A stretch of 64,000 nucleotides of DNA from positions 61,300,906-61,364,905 of the forward strand of contig NC_054082.1 of the NCBI RefSeq assembly GCF_017562075.2, in the 5' to 3' direction. How positions within the stretch are numbered: position 1 is the stretch's first letter; every line of letters begins with the position of its first letter. Source of the stretch: Anopheles merus. Lineage: Eukaryota > Arthropoda > Insecta > Diptera > Culicidae. The position numbers and the translations under genes were made by a program. A model generated the notes under the pieces. It did not search any database. It was not told the origin of the DNA and saw only the letters and a list, made by a program, of their open reading frames with translations. Below are positions 53,853 to 64,000 of this stretch, one piece after another.

Positions 53853-54717
53853 TGTAAAACTTCGAGGCGTTTACAAAACCTTTTTTGGCTCGATCAGACG
53901 ATAGATCGAGTCCGTTGCCAACGCGCTGGCAGTACCACCTTTTAAAGACGAGGAAAAAAAGAACTTCCGACACTGACACACAGATCTTTTCTCAATTCAG
54001 AAATAGCAAGTGTTTATTCAGAATCAAAATGAATTCTTATATACTATTCTTCTATTGTGGAAAGGTTATTTTATCTTCCTTTTACGCATATGTTCGTGTC
54101 GCTAGCCTGTTCCCTTTTCGCCACGCCTACGCATTCTTCTGAGAGGTTTTCTGGTTCTGTTTTATGTCAAGCATTATCCTGAAGGAAATGTGATCCCTTT
54201 TTTTATTGCTTTCTCTGGTGAGAACAAATTGTTGCATTGATTGCAGGCGTTGTGGTTTTCCCTTTTTGGCGTGACTGTACCTAACACTTGAATTCTGTGG
54301 TGCATGTTCCGGATGTATTGCATCATTGACAAATACTTGAACTTATTACTTTCGAATTCATGATCTGGTTAATGTTATTAACGCATCTACGTTTGAGTGA
54401 TTTAGGTTTAACAATTTTACGGTCGTGAGAAAAATGGATGTAGATTTTTTCTACGCTTCTAAGGAATTGGTCTAGCTTGGCACACATGCATGCTGTAATC
54501 CTAAGTTAACCGTTATAGGTTCGAAATGAATTGAAGTAATGGACTGCTAAAAAATGCAAGTCAAAAACCAGATGGCCCTACTTGAAGGGTTTAGGATAAC
54601 ATTATGTTTGTCTCCTTGATGGTACGTCTGTTCTCGAGTACTTTTAAACTATCGTATTTTAGTCTATTTTATGGTTAGAAGGAAATATAAAAACTCTGGA
54701 TTGTCGCGTTCTCAACA
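53853..54717 (-). repeat. element B LTR shared by copies 2 and 3
   Basis: 865 bp. It is the 5' LTR of copy 2 and the 3' LTR of copy 3, identical in layout to 59469-60333, exactly 5616 bp further on. Confidence 0.95.
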
Positions 54718-54829
54718 TTCCGCCCCTCGTAAAACTGCTAGTTTTACCAGATTCACGCGACTGGTAGTACATCGTGGAGACATTATTGTTAATCGGGTAA
54801 TGTGTGTTCTAATCTGCTCTATATATCGC

Positions 54830-55947
54830 TCACCTAGAGTTTAATTTCATCAGTTCAAAGAGGTTTCGTTGCGCTGGTGTGATGCTTTGCGCGATGACGT
54901 GTGATGTTTGCGTGGTATTTACGGCGTTTGGTTCTTCGGGCGTTAGTTCTTCTCTGGCTGCAGTTTGGTTGCTTCTACATTCTATTTGGTTTGGGTGAGC
55001 GGCGCGCCAACCGTACGTTGGTTGATTCTCCGGTGCAACTCGATTGTGATGTTGACGATCGCTGGTTAAATTGTTGCGTCCTTCGTCGTTGACATACGTT
55101 TGTTGCCTATTGTGGCTGCGGTGCGATAGAAAGTTGGTTAATGAATCCCAGAAGGCTGCTAGCAGCTGCCAACCATAGCCATATATTTCGAATAATATTC
55201 TGCCGTGTATTATGGTGTCTATAATGAATTTTAGCGCTTTTGCTATTATGTAAATACCCAGCGCTGTTGATGTTACATTTCCTAGCCACGTAGACCAATT
55301 TATGAGTTTTTTCCAATATTTGTTAAATGCTTCGTTTACGACCTTTTCAGATATAAGCGATTCGAATCTAAACCATTGAAGATTTGGATGTTGACCTGCT
55401 ATCATTTTGTATAATACTGAAGTCGCTATTTTTCTGTCCCCTTGTTCGTACACCATTTCCTTCATTTTCTTGAGACTTTCAATACGTACACACCACTTTC
55501 CATTAGGCTCGGTAGTGGTGTATAGGACCATGTTGTGACGATGTCTGTGTTTATTTGTTGCAGCGCGGTGGTTTCCCTGATACCATGATCAATGTTATAC
55601 CATCTTCCACTCATTAGGAATTTTGCGGGTAACAGCGATGTGCAAGCTATTTGATTACCCCGGTTTTGGAGTATTCTTGTAACTGGAGCCATAAACATGG
55701 ATTTGTTGTTGTAGTTTACTGGTACTTCTTGATAGCAATCTTCTCTTTTTTCATAAGTGACGTAAACCGGTCTGCATTCTAGCACGTATAATGCTTCTGC
55801 TGCTACTACTGCGGTATAGCCAGATCGTTTAACTAGCGTAGAAACGAATTCGCTTGGGTTTAGTCGAGCTAAGGTCAGTTTTGTTTCCATGAGTGCCTTA
55901 TCGATTTTGCACATTTCGGTCATTACAGTTGCGTAAACGTCGTTCAA
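54830..55947 (-). pseudogene. env: element B copy 3 env, C-terminal half
   Basis: Frames 55462-55947 and 54830-55531, the same arrangement and same frameshift as copy 2. Confidence 0.75.
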
Positions 55948-56006
55948 TTTTTGGCCAAGGTAGCTTTCAACAAGCGTTATTTTAGAATTGAAATAAGTGA
56001 ATAAGT

Positions 56007-58721
56007 CTAAATTCTATCGTTATAATCGTCGACATAGTGTTGATTCACTATTGGCGAAAGCGCTAAAGGGTATTTGTCCTTTAAACGTAATGCATTGCTG
56101 TTCTTTGCCGCTTGCGCACATGATGGTGAGCATGTCGAACCGAATGTCATTACTTGCATTACGTATGTATCGGGTTTGCGGTCTTCGCATTCCCTCCACA
56201 AAAAACGCTGCGCATCTTGGTCTTCTTTTCTAATTTGTACCTGGTGGAACATTTCTTTGATGTCTCCACAGATGGCGAACTTTCCTTCCCGAAAACTCAC
56301 AAGTATTCCGAAAAGTGATGTTGTGCTGTCTGGGCCTGCCAATAAGGCCGAGTTAAGGTATTCCCCTCCTACCTTAGCGGCCGCATCAAATACGAGCCTT
56401 GGTTTTGGAGGTGTTTTGTTTTTATTTACCACGATGAAGTGCGGTAGGTAAAATGTATGGGATGGCTTTATGTTTACCTCCCAGGGTTGAAGCTTTCTAG
56501 CGTAACCCTTTTCGACATATTCGTTGAATGTCTTAATCGCCCATGCCTTTAGCTCCGGTTCCCTATTTAGTTTCTTTTCAATGCCAATCAACCTTGACAT
56601 AGCATTGTCGAGACTGTTCGGAAATTTATGCGTATCTTTTTTCCACAAAAGTCCAACTTCGTATCTTCCATTTTTAAACTTTAGGGTTTTTTCTAAAACC
56701 TCTTTAGCTCTTTTTTCTTCAAATGATTCGGGTAACTGCGCTACTGGCTTAACCCCGAAATCTTTTATTGAAAAATAATCGGACATCATTTTACGTAATT
56801 CATCCTTTTCCTGAACCATCAGTGAAAAGTGTGTACCGACTTCGTTAAGCGGTTTTCCATGAATTATCCAGCCAAGACGGGCAAGCGAGGCAATAGGTTC
56901 CCCTGGTTTGCCGACCTTGTGCTTTAACCCTAATAGCAGATGATTATGCTCAACGCCGATAATCATGGAAGGCCTTACTCCTTGTAGGTTTTTAATTGGA
57001 AGATTCTTTAGGTGTGGATATTGCTTGCTTAATTCCGAGTAATTAAACGTTTGAGTTGGTAACATCAGATTCTTAATAGTTCTGACACCCTTCAAGGTGT
57101 ACCCTTTCTTGGTCACCCCCTTGATTCTCACTTGTACGCTTTGGCTGTCCTCATGATTGGACTGCTGTTCTTGTGTCCAGATTAATTGAAGCGGTCTCTT
57201 TTCTCCCTGTAATGACAGTGAGTCCGCCACATCTGAATCTAACAAGGTAAGCGATGATCCCGTATCTAAAAAGGCATGTGTCGCGACGGACTTGTCATTG
57301 TTTATCAGTGTTACCGGAACTACTTGATACAACGTGGACGATACCGGTTCTACGACGTGGTGGTTATTTAAACCTTCTTGATTTAAACCCTCGCGCGGAG
57401 GCGTGTTATCGGATAAGTTGGTGTCGTGAAGCATTCTATGATGCTTCTTTACGCAACCTTTAATTCCGCATTCGCGCGCCTTTCGGCACTCAGCTGCCTT
57501 GTGGGTATTTGAACTCAAACAACCCAGACATAACTGTTTATTAATGGCTATTTTCAGCCGTTCAGAAATGCTCTGATTTACAAGGGCGTAACATCGAGTT
57601 GTCTCGTGTCCCTTATTGCAAACTAGGCAACGTTTATTGTTAAACCTGTTTGGCTGTTCCTTACGTCCACTCGTTTGTGGTACGGGATTAGGCGATCCCT
57701 TTTGCCCAAGGGTTTCGCTCGTTCTAGGAGAAAATGTTTTTTGCATTTTTCCCGAATTGTGAACGTGAAGATTCCCTCTATCGGAATGCTCTTGTGCGTG
57801 CATCGTGTTCATCATTTCCTGTTCGATAGCATATGGCTTAAGCCATTCAGTCAAGTCAGTTATAGTCAGCACGTCCATCTCGGATTTTGCTTGATTTAAA
57901 TACTTCATGCGATCCATCTTGATGTTGTAAAGAAGTTTCGCGGTTAACTCGATAACTAACCTATGGTCCTCTACGTATCTAGGCATATTCATGAGCCTTG
58001 CTGCCAGCACGAGTTTGTTTAGTGCCTTTACCATGTCCGACACGATTGTTTTCGAGTCCTTTTTTAATTTGTGCAAATCTGCCAATAATTCTGAGTAAAC
58101 CAAAGATGGTCCACCATAGGCCGTTTCTAAGCTTTTCATGATTTCCTTGACATTTTCCGATTCCATTATCAGTTGCCGTACATTATCCAATGCGGCGCCG
58201 TACAAGGATTGTCTCAAACGGGTTAAATTTTCCAAATTGGTGAATTTACCCTCTTCGCTCGTATCGTCGAACGTTTTCTTAAAAAATGCCCATTCCTTTG
58301 GACTTCCTCCAAATTTAGGTAACGGCATTAAAGACTGGCGTCTTAAGATTGTCTCAGTATGAGACGATTCCTTTTGGGCCATTAGATTCGCTACAACCTG
58401 CATCAGTTTCTGCATTTGTTTGTTCGAATTTGCCTGACTCAGGGCTAGTTGGCCTAAGGCAACTTCCAACAAATCTTCCTTTTCGTCAACCGAGGTGCTA
58501 GCACTTTCTTGACGAATAGAATGAAGATTAAGTTTTTCTTTCCTAATCTCAGTGCATTGGATACAGAACCATACATCCGTAGGTTTTTTATCCAACTTTG
58601 CACATGCGAGATGGAATTGTCTTTCGCAATCAGTGCAAGCGATTATATGCCGCACATCTCCATCCTGTTCCGTACACAGGCGGCAGCGGCCGTTTGGATT
58701 TGAAACGAAATATTTCGACAT
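56007..58721 (-). CDS. gag-pol: element B copy 3 PHD-gag, protease and partial RT
   Basis: 904 codons from ATG 58721, nearly identical to the copy 2 product: PHD finger, gag, zinc knuckles, DTGSS protease and RT ending right after YVDD. It is open throughout. Two adjacent open copies with a shared lethal deletion suggest amplification by recombination at the DNA level after the deletion arose. Confidence 0.92.
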   Translation of the reverse strand: MSKYFVSNPNGRCRLCTEQDGDVRHIIACTDCERQFHLACAKLDKKPTDVWFCIQCTEIRKEKLNLHSIRQESASTSVDEKEDLLEVALGQLALSQANSNKQMQKLMQVVANLMAQKESSHTETILRRQSLMPLPKFGGSPKEWAFFKKTFDDTSEEGKFTNLENLTRLRQSLYGAALDNVRQLIMESENVKEIMKSLETAYGGPSLVYSELLADLHKLKKDSKTIVSDMVKALNKLVLAARLMNMPRYVEDHRLVIELTAKLLYNIKMDRMKYLNQAKSEMDVLTITDLTEWLKPYAIEQEMMNTMHAQEHSDRGNLHVHNSGKMQKTFSPRTSETLGQKGSPNPVPQTSGRKEQPNRFNNKRCLVCNKGHETTRCYALVNQSISERLKIAINKQLCLGCLSSNTHKAAECRKARECGIKGCVKKHHRMLHDTNLSDNTPPREGLNQEGLNNHHVVEPVSSTLYQVVPVTLINNDKSVATHAFLDTGSSLTLLDSDVADSLSLQGEKRPLQLIWTQEQQSNHEDSQSVQVRIKGVTKKGYTLKGVRTIKNLMLPTQTFNYSELSKQYPHLKNLPIKNLQGVRPSMIIGVEHNHLLLGLKHKVGKPGEPIASLARLGWIIHGKPLNEVGTHFSLMVQEKDELRKMMSDYFSIKDFGVKPVAQLPESFEEKRAKEVLEKTLKFKNGRYEVGLLWKKDTHKFPNSLDNAMSRLIGIEKKLNREPELKAWAIKTFNEYVEKGYARKLQPWEVNIKPSHTFYLPHFIVVNKNKTPPKPRLVFDAAAKVGGEYLNSALLAGPDSTTSLFGILVSFREGKFAICGDIKEMFHQVQIRKEDQDAQRFLWRECEDRKPDTYVMQVMTFGSTCSPSCAQAAKNSNALRLKDKYPLALSPIVNQHYVDDYNDRI

Positions 58722-59468
58722 TTTGGACAAATCAAATGATTTCCGAGTTGAAATATTTCGTAAGTTTTAATTGAATAATAATTGGAACGACTCACCTGGA
58801 TTCAAGTTTGCTTACTTGAATACCTGTTTTGTTGTTATGACTTTCGGTGATTCAGCGGACGCGTTCCCTTGTAAAGATGTTGTTACAGGAGCTTCCTACT
58901 CCAGGCAAAATTTGCAGCGGGCTCGTAGTTATTTCGAATGAATCTGCGATGATCTTAAATGCTTGATGAATCAGCGATGAATTTGCGTTCTCGGTTGACC
59001 GAGTCGTGCTGATTGCACTTTTGTAGGACCTTTTGTCCTCCCGCTATCTCTTGATGCGGTGTTCGATGCTCGATTTGTTTCGTAAATCGGCTTAGATCAG
59101 CTAATATCTGCACTAGCTGTTTTCTTCGGAGTCGTTTTTAACTATTTTCGAGGTAATAGTTATTTGACGATTTACCCTTCGTGGGACTATTCTCCGATTT
59201 GCGTGTGTCGTCAGATGGCTTTCTTTCACTCACGCTACGACTGTGGAGCTTCGTAGCATTTTTCCTTTACGCGTTACAACACTTGCCCTTGAAACGCTTC
59301 CGGAAACTATTGTTCATAAAAGCACTGCTAGTTAACTGCCTTTGCACTTTAACACTGCACTTGCACTTTAACTGAACTGCTGTTCTTTTGGCGACAGCAC
59401 ACCGTTTGCGAGAATTCGCTCTTAGAGTTGTATTTGCGCGTTAATACACCTCCTCTCTGGAGCCACCA

Positions 59469-60333
59469 TGTAAAACTTCGAGGCGTTTACAAAACCTTTT
59501 TTGGCTCGATCAGACGATAGATCGAGTCCGTTGCCAACGCGCTGGCAGTACCACCTTTTAAAGACGAGGAAAAAAAGAACTTCCGACACTGACACACAGA
59601 TCTTTTCTCAATTCAGAAATAGCAAGTGTTTATTCAGAATCAAAATGAATTCTTATATACTATTCTTCTATTGTGGAAAGGTTATTTTATCTTCCTTTTA
59701 CGCATATGTTCGTGTCGCTAGCCTGTTCCCTTTTCGCCACGCCTACGCATTCTTCTGAGAGGTTTTCTGGTTCTGTTTTATGTCAAGCATTATCCTGAAG
59801 GAAATGTGATCCCTTTTTTTATTGCTTTCTCTGGTGAGAACAAATTGTTGCATTGATTGCAGGCGTTGTGGTTTTCCCTTTTTGGCGTGACTGTACCTAA
59901 CACTTGAATTCTGTGGTGCATGTTCCGGATGTATTGCATCATTGACAAATACTTGAACTTATTACTTTCGAATTCATGATCTGGTTAATGTTATTAACGC
60001 ATCTACGTTTGAGTGATTTAGGTTTAACAATTTTACGGTCGTGAGAAAAATGGATGTAGATTTTTTCTACGCTTCTAAGGAATTGGTCTAGCTTGGCACA
60101 CATGCATGCTGTAATCCTAAGTTAACCGTTATAGGTTCGAAATGAATTGAAGTAATGGACTGCTAAAAAATGCAAGTCAAAAACCAGATGGCCCTACTTG
60201 AAGGGTTTAGGATAACATTATGTTTGTCTCCTTGATGGTACGTCTGTTCTCGAGTACTTTTAAACTATCGTATTTTAGTCTATTTTATGGTTAGAAGGAA
60301 ATATAAAAACTCTGGATTGTCGCGTTCTCAACA
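59469..60333 (-). repeat. element B LTR shared by copies 3 and 4
   Basis: 865 bp, 5616 bp from the previous LTR. Primer site on the low side, purine tract on the high side. Confidence 0.95.
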
Positions 60334-60445
60334 TTCCGCCCCTCGTAAAACTGCTAGTTTTACCAGATTCACGCGACTGGTAGTACATCGTGGAGACATT
60401 ATTGTTAATCGGGTAATGTGTGTTCTAATCTGCTCTATATATCGC

Positions 60446-61563
60446 TCACCTAGAGTTTAATTTCATCAGTTCAAAGAGGTTTCGTTGCGCTGGTGTGATG
60501 CTTTGCGCGATGACGTGTGATGTTTGCGTGGTATTTACGGCGTTTGGTTCTTCGGGCGTTAGTTCTTCTCTGGCTGCAGTTTGGTTGCTTCTACATTCTA
60601 TTTGGTTTGGGTGAGCGGCGCGCCAACCGTACGTTGGTTGATTCTCCGGTGCAACTCGATTGTGATGTTGACGATCGCTGGTTAAATTGTTGCGTCCTTC
60701 GTCGTTGACATACGTTTGTTGCCTATTGTGGCTGCGGTGCGATAGAAAGTTGGTTAATGAATCCCAGAAGGCTGCTAGCAGCTGCCAACCATAGCCATAT
60801 ATTTCGAATAATATTCTGCCGTGTATTATGGTGTCCATAATGAATTTTAGCGCTTTTGCTATTATGTAAATACCCAGCGCTGTTGATGTTACATTTCCTA
60901 GCCACGTAGACCAATTTATGAGTTTTTTCCAATATTTGTTAAATGCTTCGTTTACGACCTTTTCAGATATAAGCGATTCGAATCTAAACCATTGAAGATT
61001 TGGATGTTGACCTGCTATCATTTTGTATAATACTGAAGTCGCTATTTTTCTGTCCCCTTGTTCGTACACCATTTCCTTCATTTTCTTGAGACTTTCAATA
61101 CGTACACACCACTTTCCATTAGGCTCGGTAGTGGTGTATAGGACCATGTTGTGACGATGTCTGTGTTTATTTGTTGCAGCGCGGTGGTTTCCCTGATACC
61201 ATGATCAATGTTATACCATCTTCCACTCATTAGGAATTTTGCGGGTAACAGCGATGTGCAAGCTATTTGATTACCCCGGTTTTGGAGTATTCTTGTAACT
61301 GGAGCCATAAACATGGATTTGTTGTTGTAGTTTACTGGTACTTCTTGATAGCAATCTTCTCTTTTTTCATAAGTGACGTAAACCGGTTTGCATTCTAGCA
61401 CGTATAATGCTTCTGCTGCTACTACTGCGGTATAGCCAGATCGTTTAACTAGCGTAGAAACGAATTCGCTTGGGTTTAGTCGAGCTAAGGTCAGTTTTGT
61501 TTCCATGAGTGCCTTATCGATTTTGCACATTTCGGTCATTACAGTTGCGTAAACGTCGTTCAA
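60446..61563 (-). pseudogene. env: element B copy 4 env, C-terminal half
   Basis: Frames 61078-61563 and 60446-61147, the same as copies 2 and 3, including the shared frameshift. Confidence 0.75.
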
Positions 61564-61622
61564 TTTTTGGCCAAGGTAGCTTTCAACAAGCGTTATTTTA
61601 GAATTGAAATAAGTGAATAAGT

Positions 61623-62317
61623 CTAAATTCTATCGTTATAATCGTCGACATAGTGTTGATTCACTATTGGCGAAAGCGCTAAAGGGTATTTGTCCTTTAA
61701 ACGTAATGCATTGCTGTTCTTTGCCGCTTGCGCACATGATGGTGAGCATGTCGAACCGAATGTCATTACTTGCATTACGTATGTATCGGGTTTGCGGTCT
61801 TCGCATTCCCTCCACAAAAAACGCTGCGCATCTTGGTCTTCTTTTCTAATTTGTACCTGGTGGAACATTTCTTTGATGTCTCCACAGATGGCGAACTTTC
61901 CTTCCCGAAAACTCACAAGTATTCCGAAAAGTGATGTTGTGCTGTCTGGGCCTGCCAATAAGGCCGAGTTAAGGGATTCCCCTCCTACCTTAGCGGCCGC
62001 ATCAAATACGAGCCTTGGTTTTGGAGGTGTTTTGTTTTTATTTACCACGATGAAGTGCGGTAGGTAAAATGTATGGGATGGCTTTATGTTTACCTCCCAG
62101 GGTTGAAGCTTTCTAGCGTAACCCTTTTCGACATATTCGTTGAATGTCTTAATCGCCCATGCCTTTAGCTCCGGTTCCCTATTTAGTTTCTTTTCAATGC
62201 CAATCAACCTTGACATAGCATTGTCGAGACTGTTCGGAAATTTATGCGTATCTTTTTCCACAAAAGTCCAACTTCGTATCTTCCATTTTTAAACTTTAGG
62301 GTTTTTTCTAAAACCTC
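61623..62317 (-). pseudogene. pol: element B copy 4 RT fragment
   Basis: The end of the gag-pol frame: RT up to YVDDYND and the deletion-junction stop. The upstream part is replaced by BEL1 at 62318. One T fewer in the run near 62251 shifts the frame before the cut. Confidence 0.85.
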
Positions 62318-62546
62318 TGTTCAGGCAAGCCCTGTCACTTCATATCGTGCTTAACGAAACACGAACAGTCTTCGTTCAATTTCGAGTGTTCGGCTCGATC
62401 GAGTAGTTTATAAATAACAGTGAATGTCGTAAATAAAGCTCTCTTTCAATTTTGCTACACAACGAATAACTGCTGGTAAATATTAATGGTTTGAACGTTA
62501 CACCGAAACGCGGAAAATAAATTATCCGAAATAGTGAGATTAAACA
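62318..62546 (+). repeat. BEL1 5' LTR, third copy
   Basis: It starts TGTTCAGGCAAGCCC where the other copies read TGTTCAGGCACGGCCC, one base shorter, with a few other substitutions (ACAGTC for ACATTC). It matches the 37305-37534 LTR at TAATGGTTTGAACG. Confidence 0.93.
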
Positions 62547-62705
62547 TTGGTGCCTTGACCAGGATTAAGACGAATCTGGTTTTCTAAATCTTAATTATTC
62601 TCGCGATAATCACTGTTTGCGCGCGTGTAACTGTGCTTTAGTCGCCTCACAATCGACCAAGTTCACTGTGTCCGCGAAATTTAGCGTTTTTTGTCAAACC
62701 GCACT

Positions 62706-64000
62706 ATGACTGCTCCGATAAACGTTTTGTCGTCCAGAAGGACAGTGTTACTAGCAGTATTGGCTAAGCACGAAAAGTTTTTGGCCGAATTTGACCCGGA
62801 ACGGGATGCAATCGAAATCAATATTCGCATTGCAAGGGTCCAGAAGCTTTCCGTTGATTTGGAAGCAATTCAGGCCAAATTGGAAGATGCAGCGGCCACC
62901 GAGGAAGTGATAAGTCACAATGCCGCGTTACGAGACGATTTCGGCTCGCGTTTGATACGCCTTGAAGCCCATTTGAAGGCTAAACGGGTGCACGTTCCGC
63001 GATCCGCAAGCACAACGCCAAACACCAACCCGTTGGCAGGTATAAAGCTTCCCACCATCTCACTTCCTGAGTTCGATGGTGATTACATGCAATGGCTCAC
63101 GTATAGGGACACTTTTGAGGGATTAATTCACGAAAATATGGAACTACCACCGATACAAAAGTTTCATTATTTACGAGCTTCCGTGAAAGGCGAGGCCGCA
63201 AAGGTGATCGAAGCAATCACGATTAGCGCAGCCAATTACGAGCTAGCATGGCAAATGCTCACCGAAAGATACTCGAATGAGTATTTATTAAAGAAACGGC
63301 ATCTTCAAGCACTTTTTGGTATGGCCACCGTTAAGAAGGAGAGTGCATCAACCCTTCACCATCTTGTGGACGAGTTCGAGCGTCACAAGAAAACTCTCAA
63401 TCATCTAGGCGAAAAAACGGAGGCATGGAGCTGCTTGTTAGAACACTTAATGTGCACAAAATTGCCTACCTCCACATTAAGAGATTGGGAGGAAAATGCC
63501 TCAACTAGCCAAAATCCTAGTTACGAAGGATTAATCGCATTTTTACAGCGCCGTATGCGAGTGTTGGAAACCTTACAGGTAAACATTACCGAAGCTCCCT
63601 CTACCGTGAACCAAACGCACTATGCACATAAACATGCTCCGCCTATGCGCTTAGCAAGCTTTCCGTCAACATCACACGACACACGCACATGCCCTTTATG
63701 CCACTCCGATCACAACTTATCGAAATGCCCGCGTTTCATGCAAATGTCACCGGAGGAACGGTACCGAAACACAATGACACTGAAATTGTGCTTGAATTGT
63801 TTGCGCGACAATCACCGTGTGCGTGATTGCTCATCGCAATACAAGTGCAGACACTGCAATTCAACACACCACTCGCTTTTACACTCTTCACAAAATTACG
63901 GCACATTTTCCACTGCGAACACGTCAGCTGCGCAAAATGCTTCCGTACACAACACACACAACACAGACGATCACACGGCAAACACGCAACGCACTTATGC
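62706..64000 (+). CDS. gag-pol: BEL1 gag, third copy (partial, open to window end)
   Basis: It starts at ATG 62706 and I see no break to 64000, 431 codons. It covers the N-terminal helical part, the DUF1759-type domain and the zinc knuckles (CPLCHSDHNLSKC, CLNCLRDNHRVRDC). Compared with 32023-33318 it has only scattered substitutions. The protease and everything after lie outside the window. Confidence 0.88.
   Translation, partial: MTAPINVLSSRRTVLLAVLAKHEKFLAEFDPERDAIEINIRIARVQKLSVDLEAIQAKLEDAAATEEVISHNAALRDDFGSRLIRLEAHLKAKRVHVPRSASTTPNTNPLAGIKLPTISLPEFDGDYMQWLTYRDTFEGLIHENMELPPIQKFHYLRASVKGEAAKVIEAITISAANYELAWQMLTERYSNEYLLKKRHLQALFGMATVKKESASTLHHLVDEFERHKKTLNHLGEKTEAWSCLLEHLMCTKLPTSTLRDWEENASTSQNPSYEGLIAFLQRRMRVLETLQVNITEAPSTVNQTHYAHKHAPPMRLASFPSTSHDTRTCPLCHSDHNLSKCPRFMQMSPEERYRNTMTLKLCLNCLRDNHRVRDCSSQYKCRHCNSTHHSLLHSSQNYGTFSTANTSAAQNASVHNTHNTDDHTANTQRTY

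Larger units (their letters stand above)
54718..59468 (-). mobile_element. element B copy 3 internal region (same deletion)
   Basis: 4751 bp, the same length as copy 2, with the same junction near 56013-56018. Only scattered single-base differences from copy 2 were seen, for example Met versus Lys in the VQEMDELRK/VQEKDELRK stretch and Gly versus Trp in HPNLQGF/HPNLQWF. The unit is therefore a very recent duplicate. Confidence 0.95.
60334..62317 (-). mobile_element. element B copy 4, truncated by BEL1
   Basis: It starts like copies 2 and 3 (env half 60446-61563, deletion junction near 61634) and continues into partial RT and the gag-pol frame to 62317, where BEL1 starts. It reads AGGGATTCCC near 61973, as copy 1 does, where copies 2 and 3 read AGGTATTCCC. 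A T-run near 62251 is one base shorter than in the other copies and breaks the frame. Confidence 0.92.
62318..64000 (+). mobile_element. BEL1, third copy (runs off the window)
   Basis: A 5' LTR of 229 bp (62318-62546), primer site with one change (TGGTGCCTTGACCAGG), leader and gag. It is inserted in B copy 4. The outer five bases are ACCTC, which should reappear after the 3' LTR outside the window. The orientation is the same as the complete copy at 31634. Confidence 0.93.

Overview
The window looks like repeat-rich heterochromatin of an insect, most likely a mosquito. The evidence is the company of elements: two BEL/Pao families, one carrying an env gene of the kind reported in mosquito BEL elements; a LINE whose ORF1 starts with a PHD finger, as in CR1-type elements; three Ty3/gypsy lineages; and hAT-like ends. 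The mosquito assignment is inference. I found no host gene, tRNA, rRNA, CRISPR array or bacterial operon. Almost everything is nested mobile DNA. I name the elements B (BEL with env), BEL1, C (mdg1-like gypsy), D (gypsy), E (CsRn1-like gypsy), G (LINE) and F (unassigned).

Layout. The dominant structure is a giant inverted repeat. The left arm (about 1323-21473) is the reverse complement of the right arm (about 21571-37271). They fold about an (AT)n tract at 21474-21570, which is itself flanked by mirrored ~100-bp satellite arrays. From the centre outwards each arm holds the 5' LTR and body of gypsy element D (with a probable solo LTR and element E inside it), sequence F, the 3' LTR and env end of B, the 5' part of LINE G inserted in B, and BEL1 inserted in G. 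The left arm alone also carries a complete element C (7710-12243). The right arm still has the matching empty site. The left arm stops at 1322 against a hAT-like terminus; positions 1-1322 are unassigned sequence with an old fragment of a C-type LTR.

The right arm continues past the mirror. BEL1 is complete at 31634-37534 with a 5-bp target duplication. G resumes at 37540-40898. The rest of B copy 1 (pol and gag) runs to its 5' LTR at 48233-49101. That LTR is shared with a tandem array of further B units at an exact 5616-bp period. These have an intact gag/protease/partial RT frame but the same 3.06-kb deletion of the rest of pol. A third BEL1 copy (62318 to the window end) cuts the fourth unit.

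Stratigraphy (inference): D is oldest, then E and a solo LTR in D, B next to F, G into B, BEL1 into G, the inverted duplication, then C into the left arm. B copy 1 has lost its gag start and has several breaks in pol. B copies 2 and 3 have open gag but no integrase. The best-preserved coding capacity is in BEL1 (31634-37534) and in the gag frames of B copies 2 and 3. Element boundaries are good to a few bases where LTR ends and target duplications agree, and looser for D, F and the 1-1322 region.
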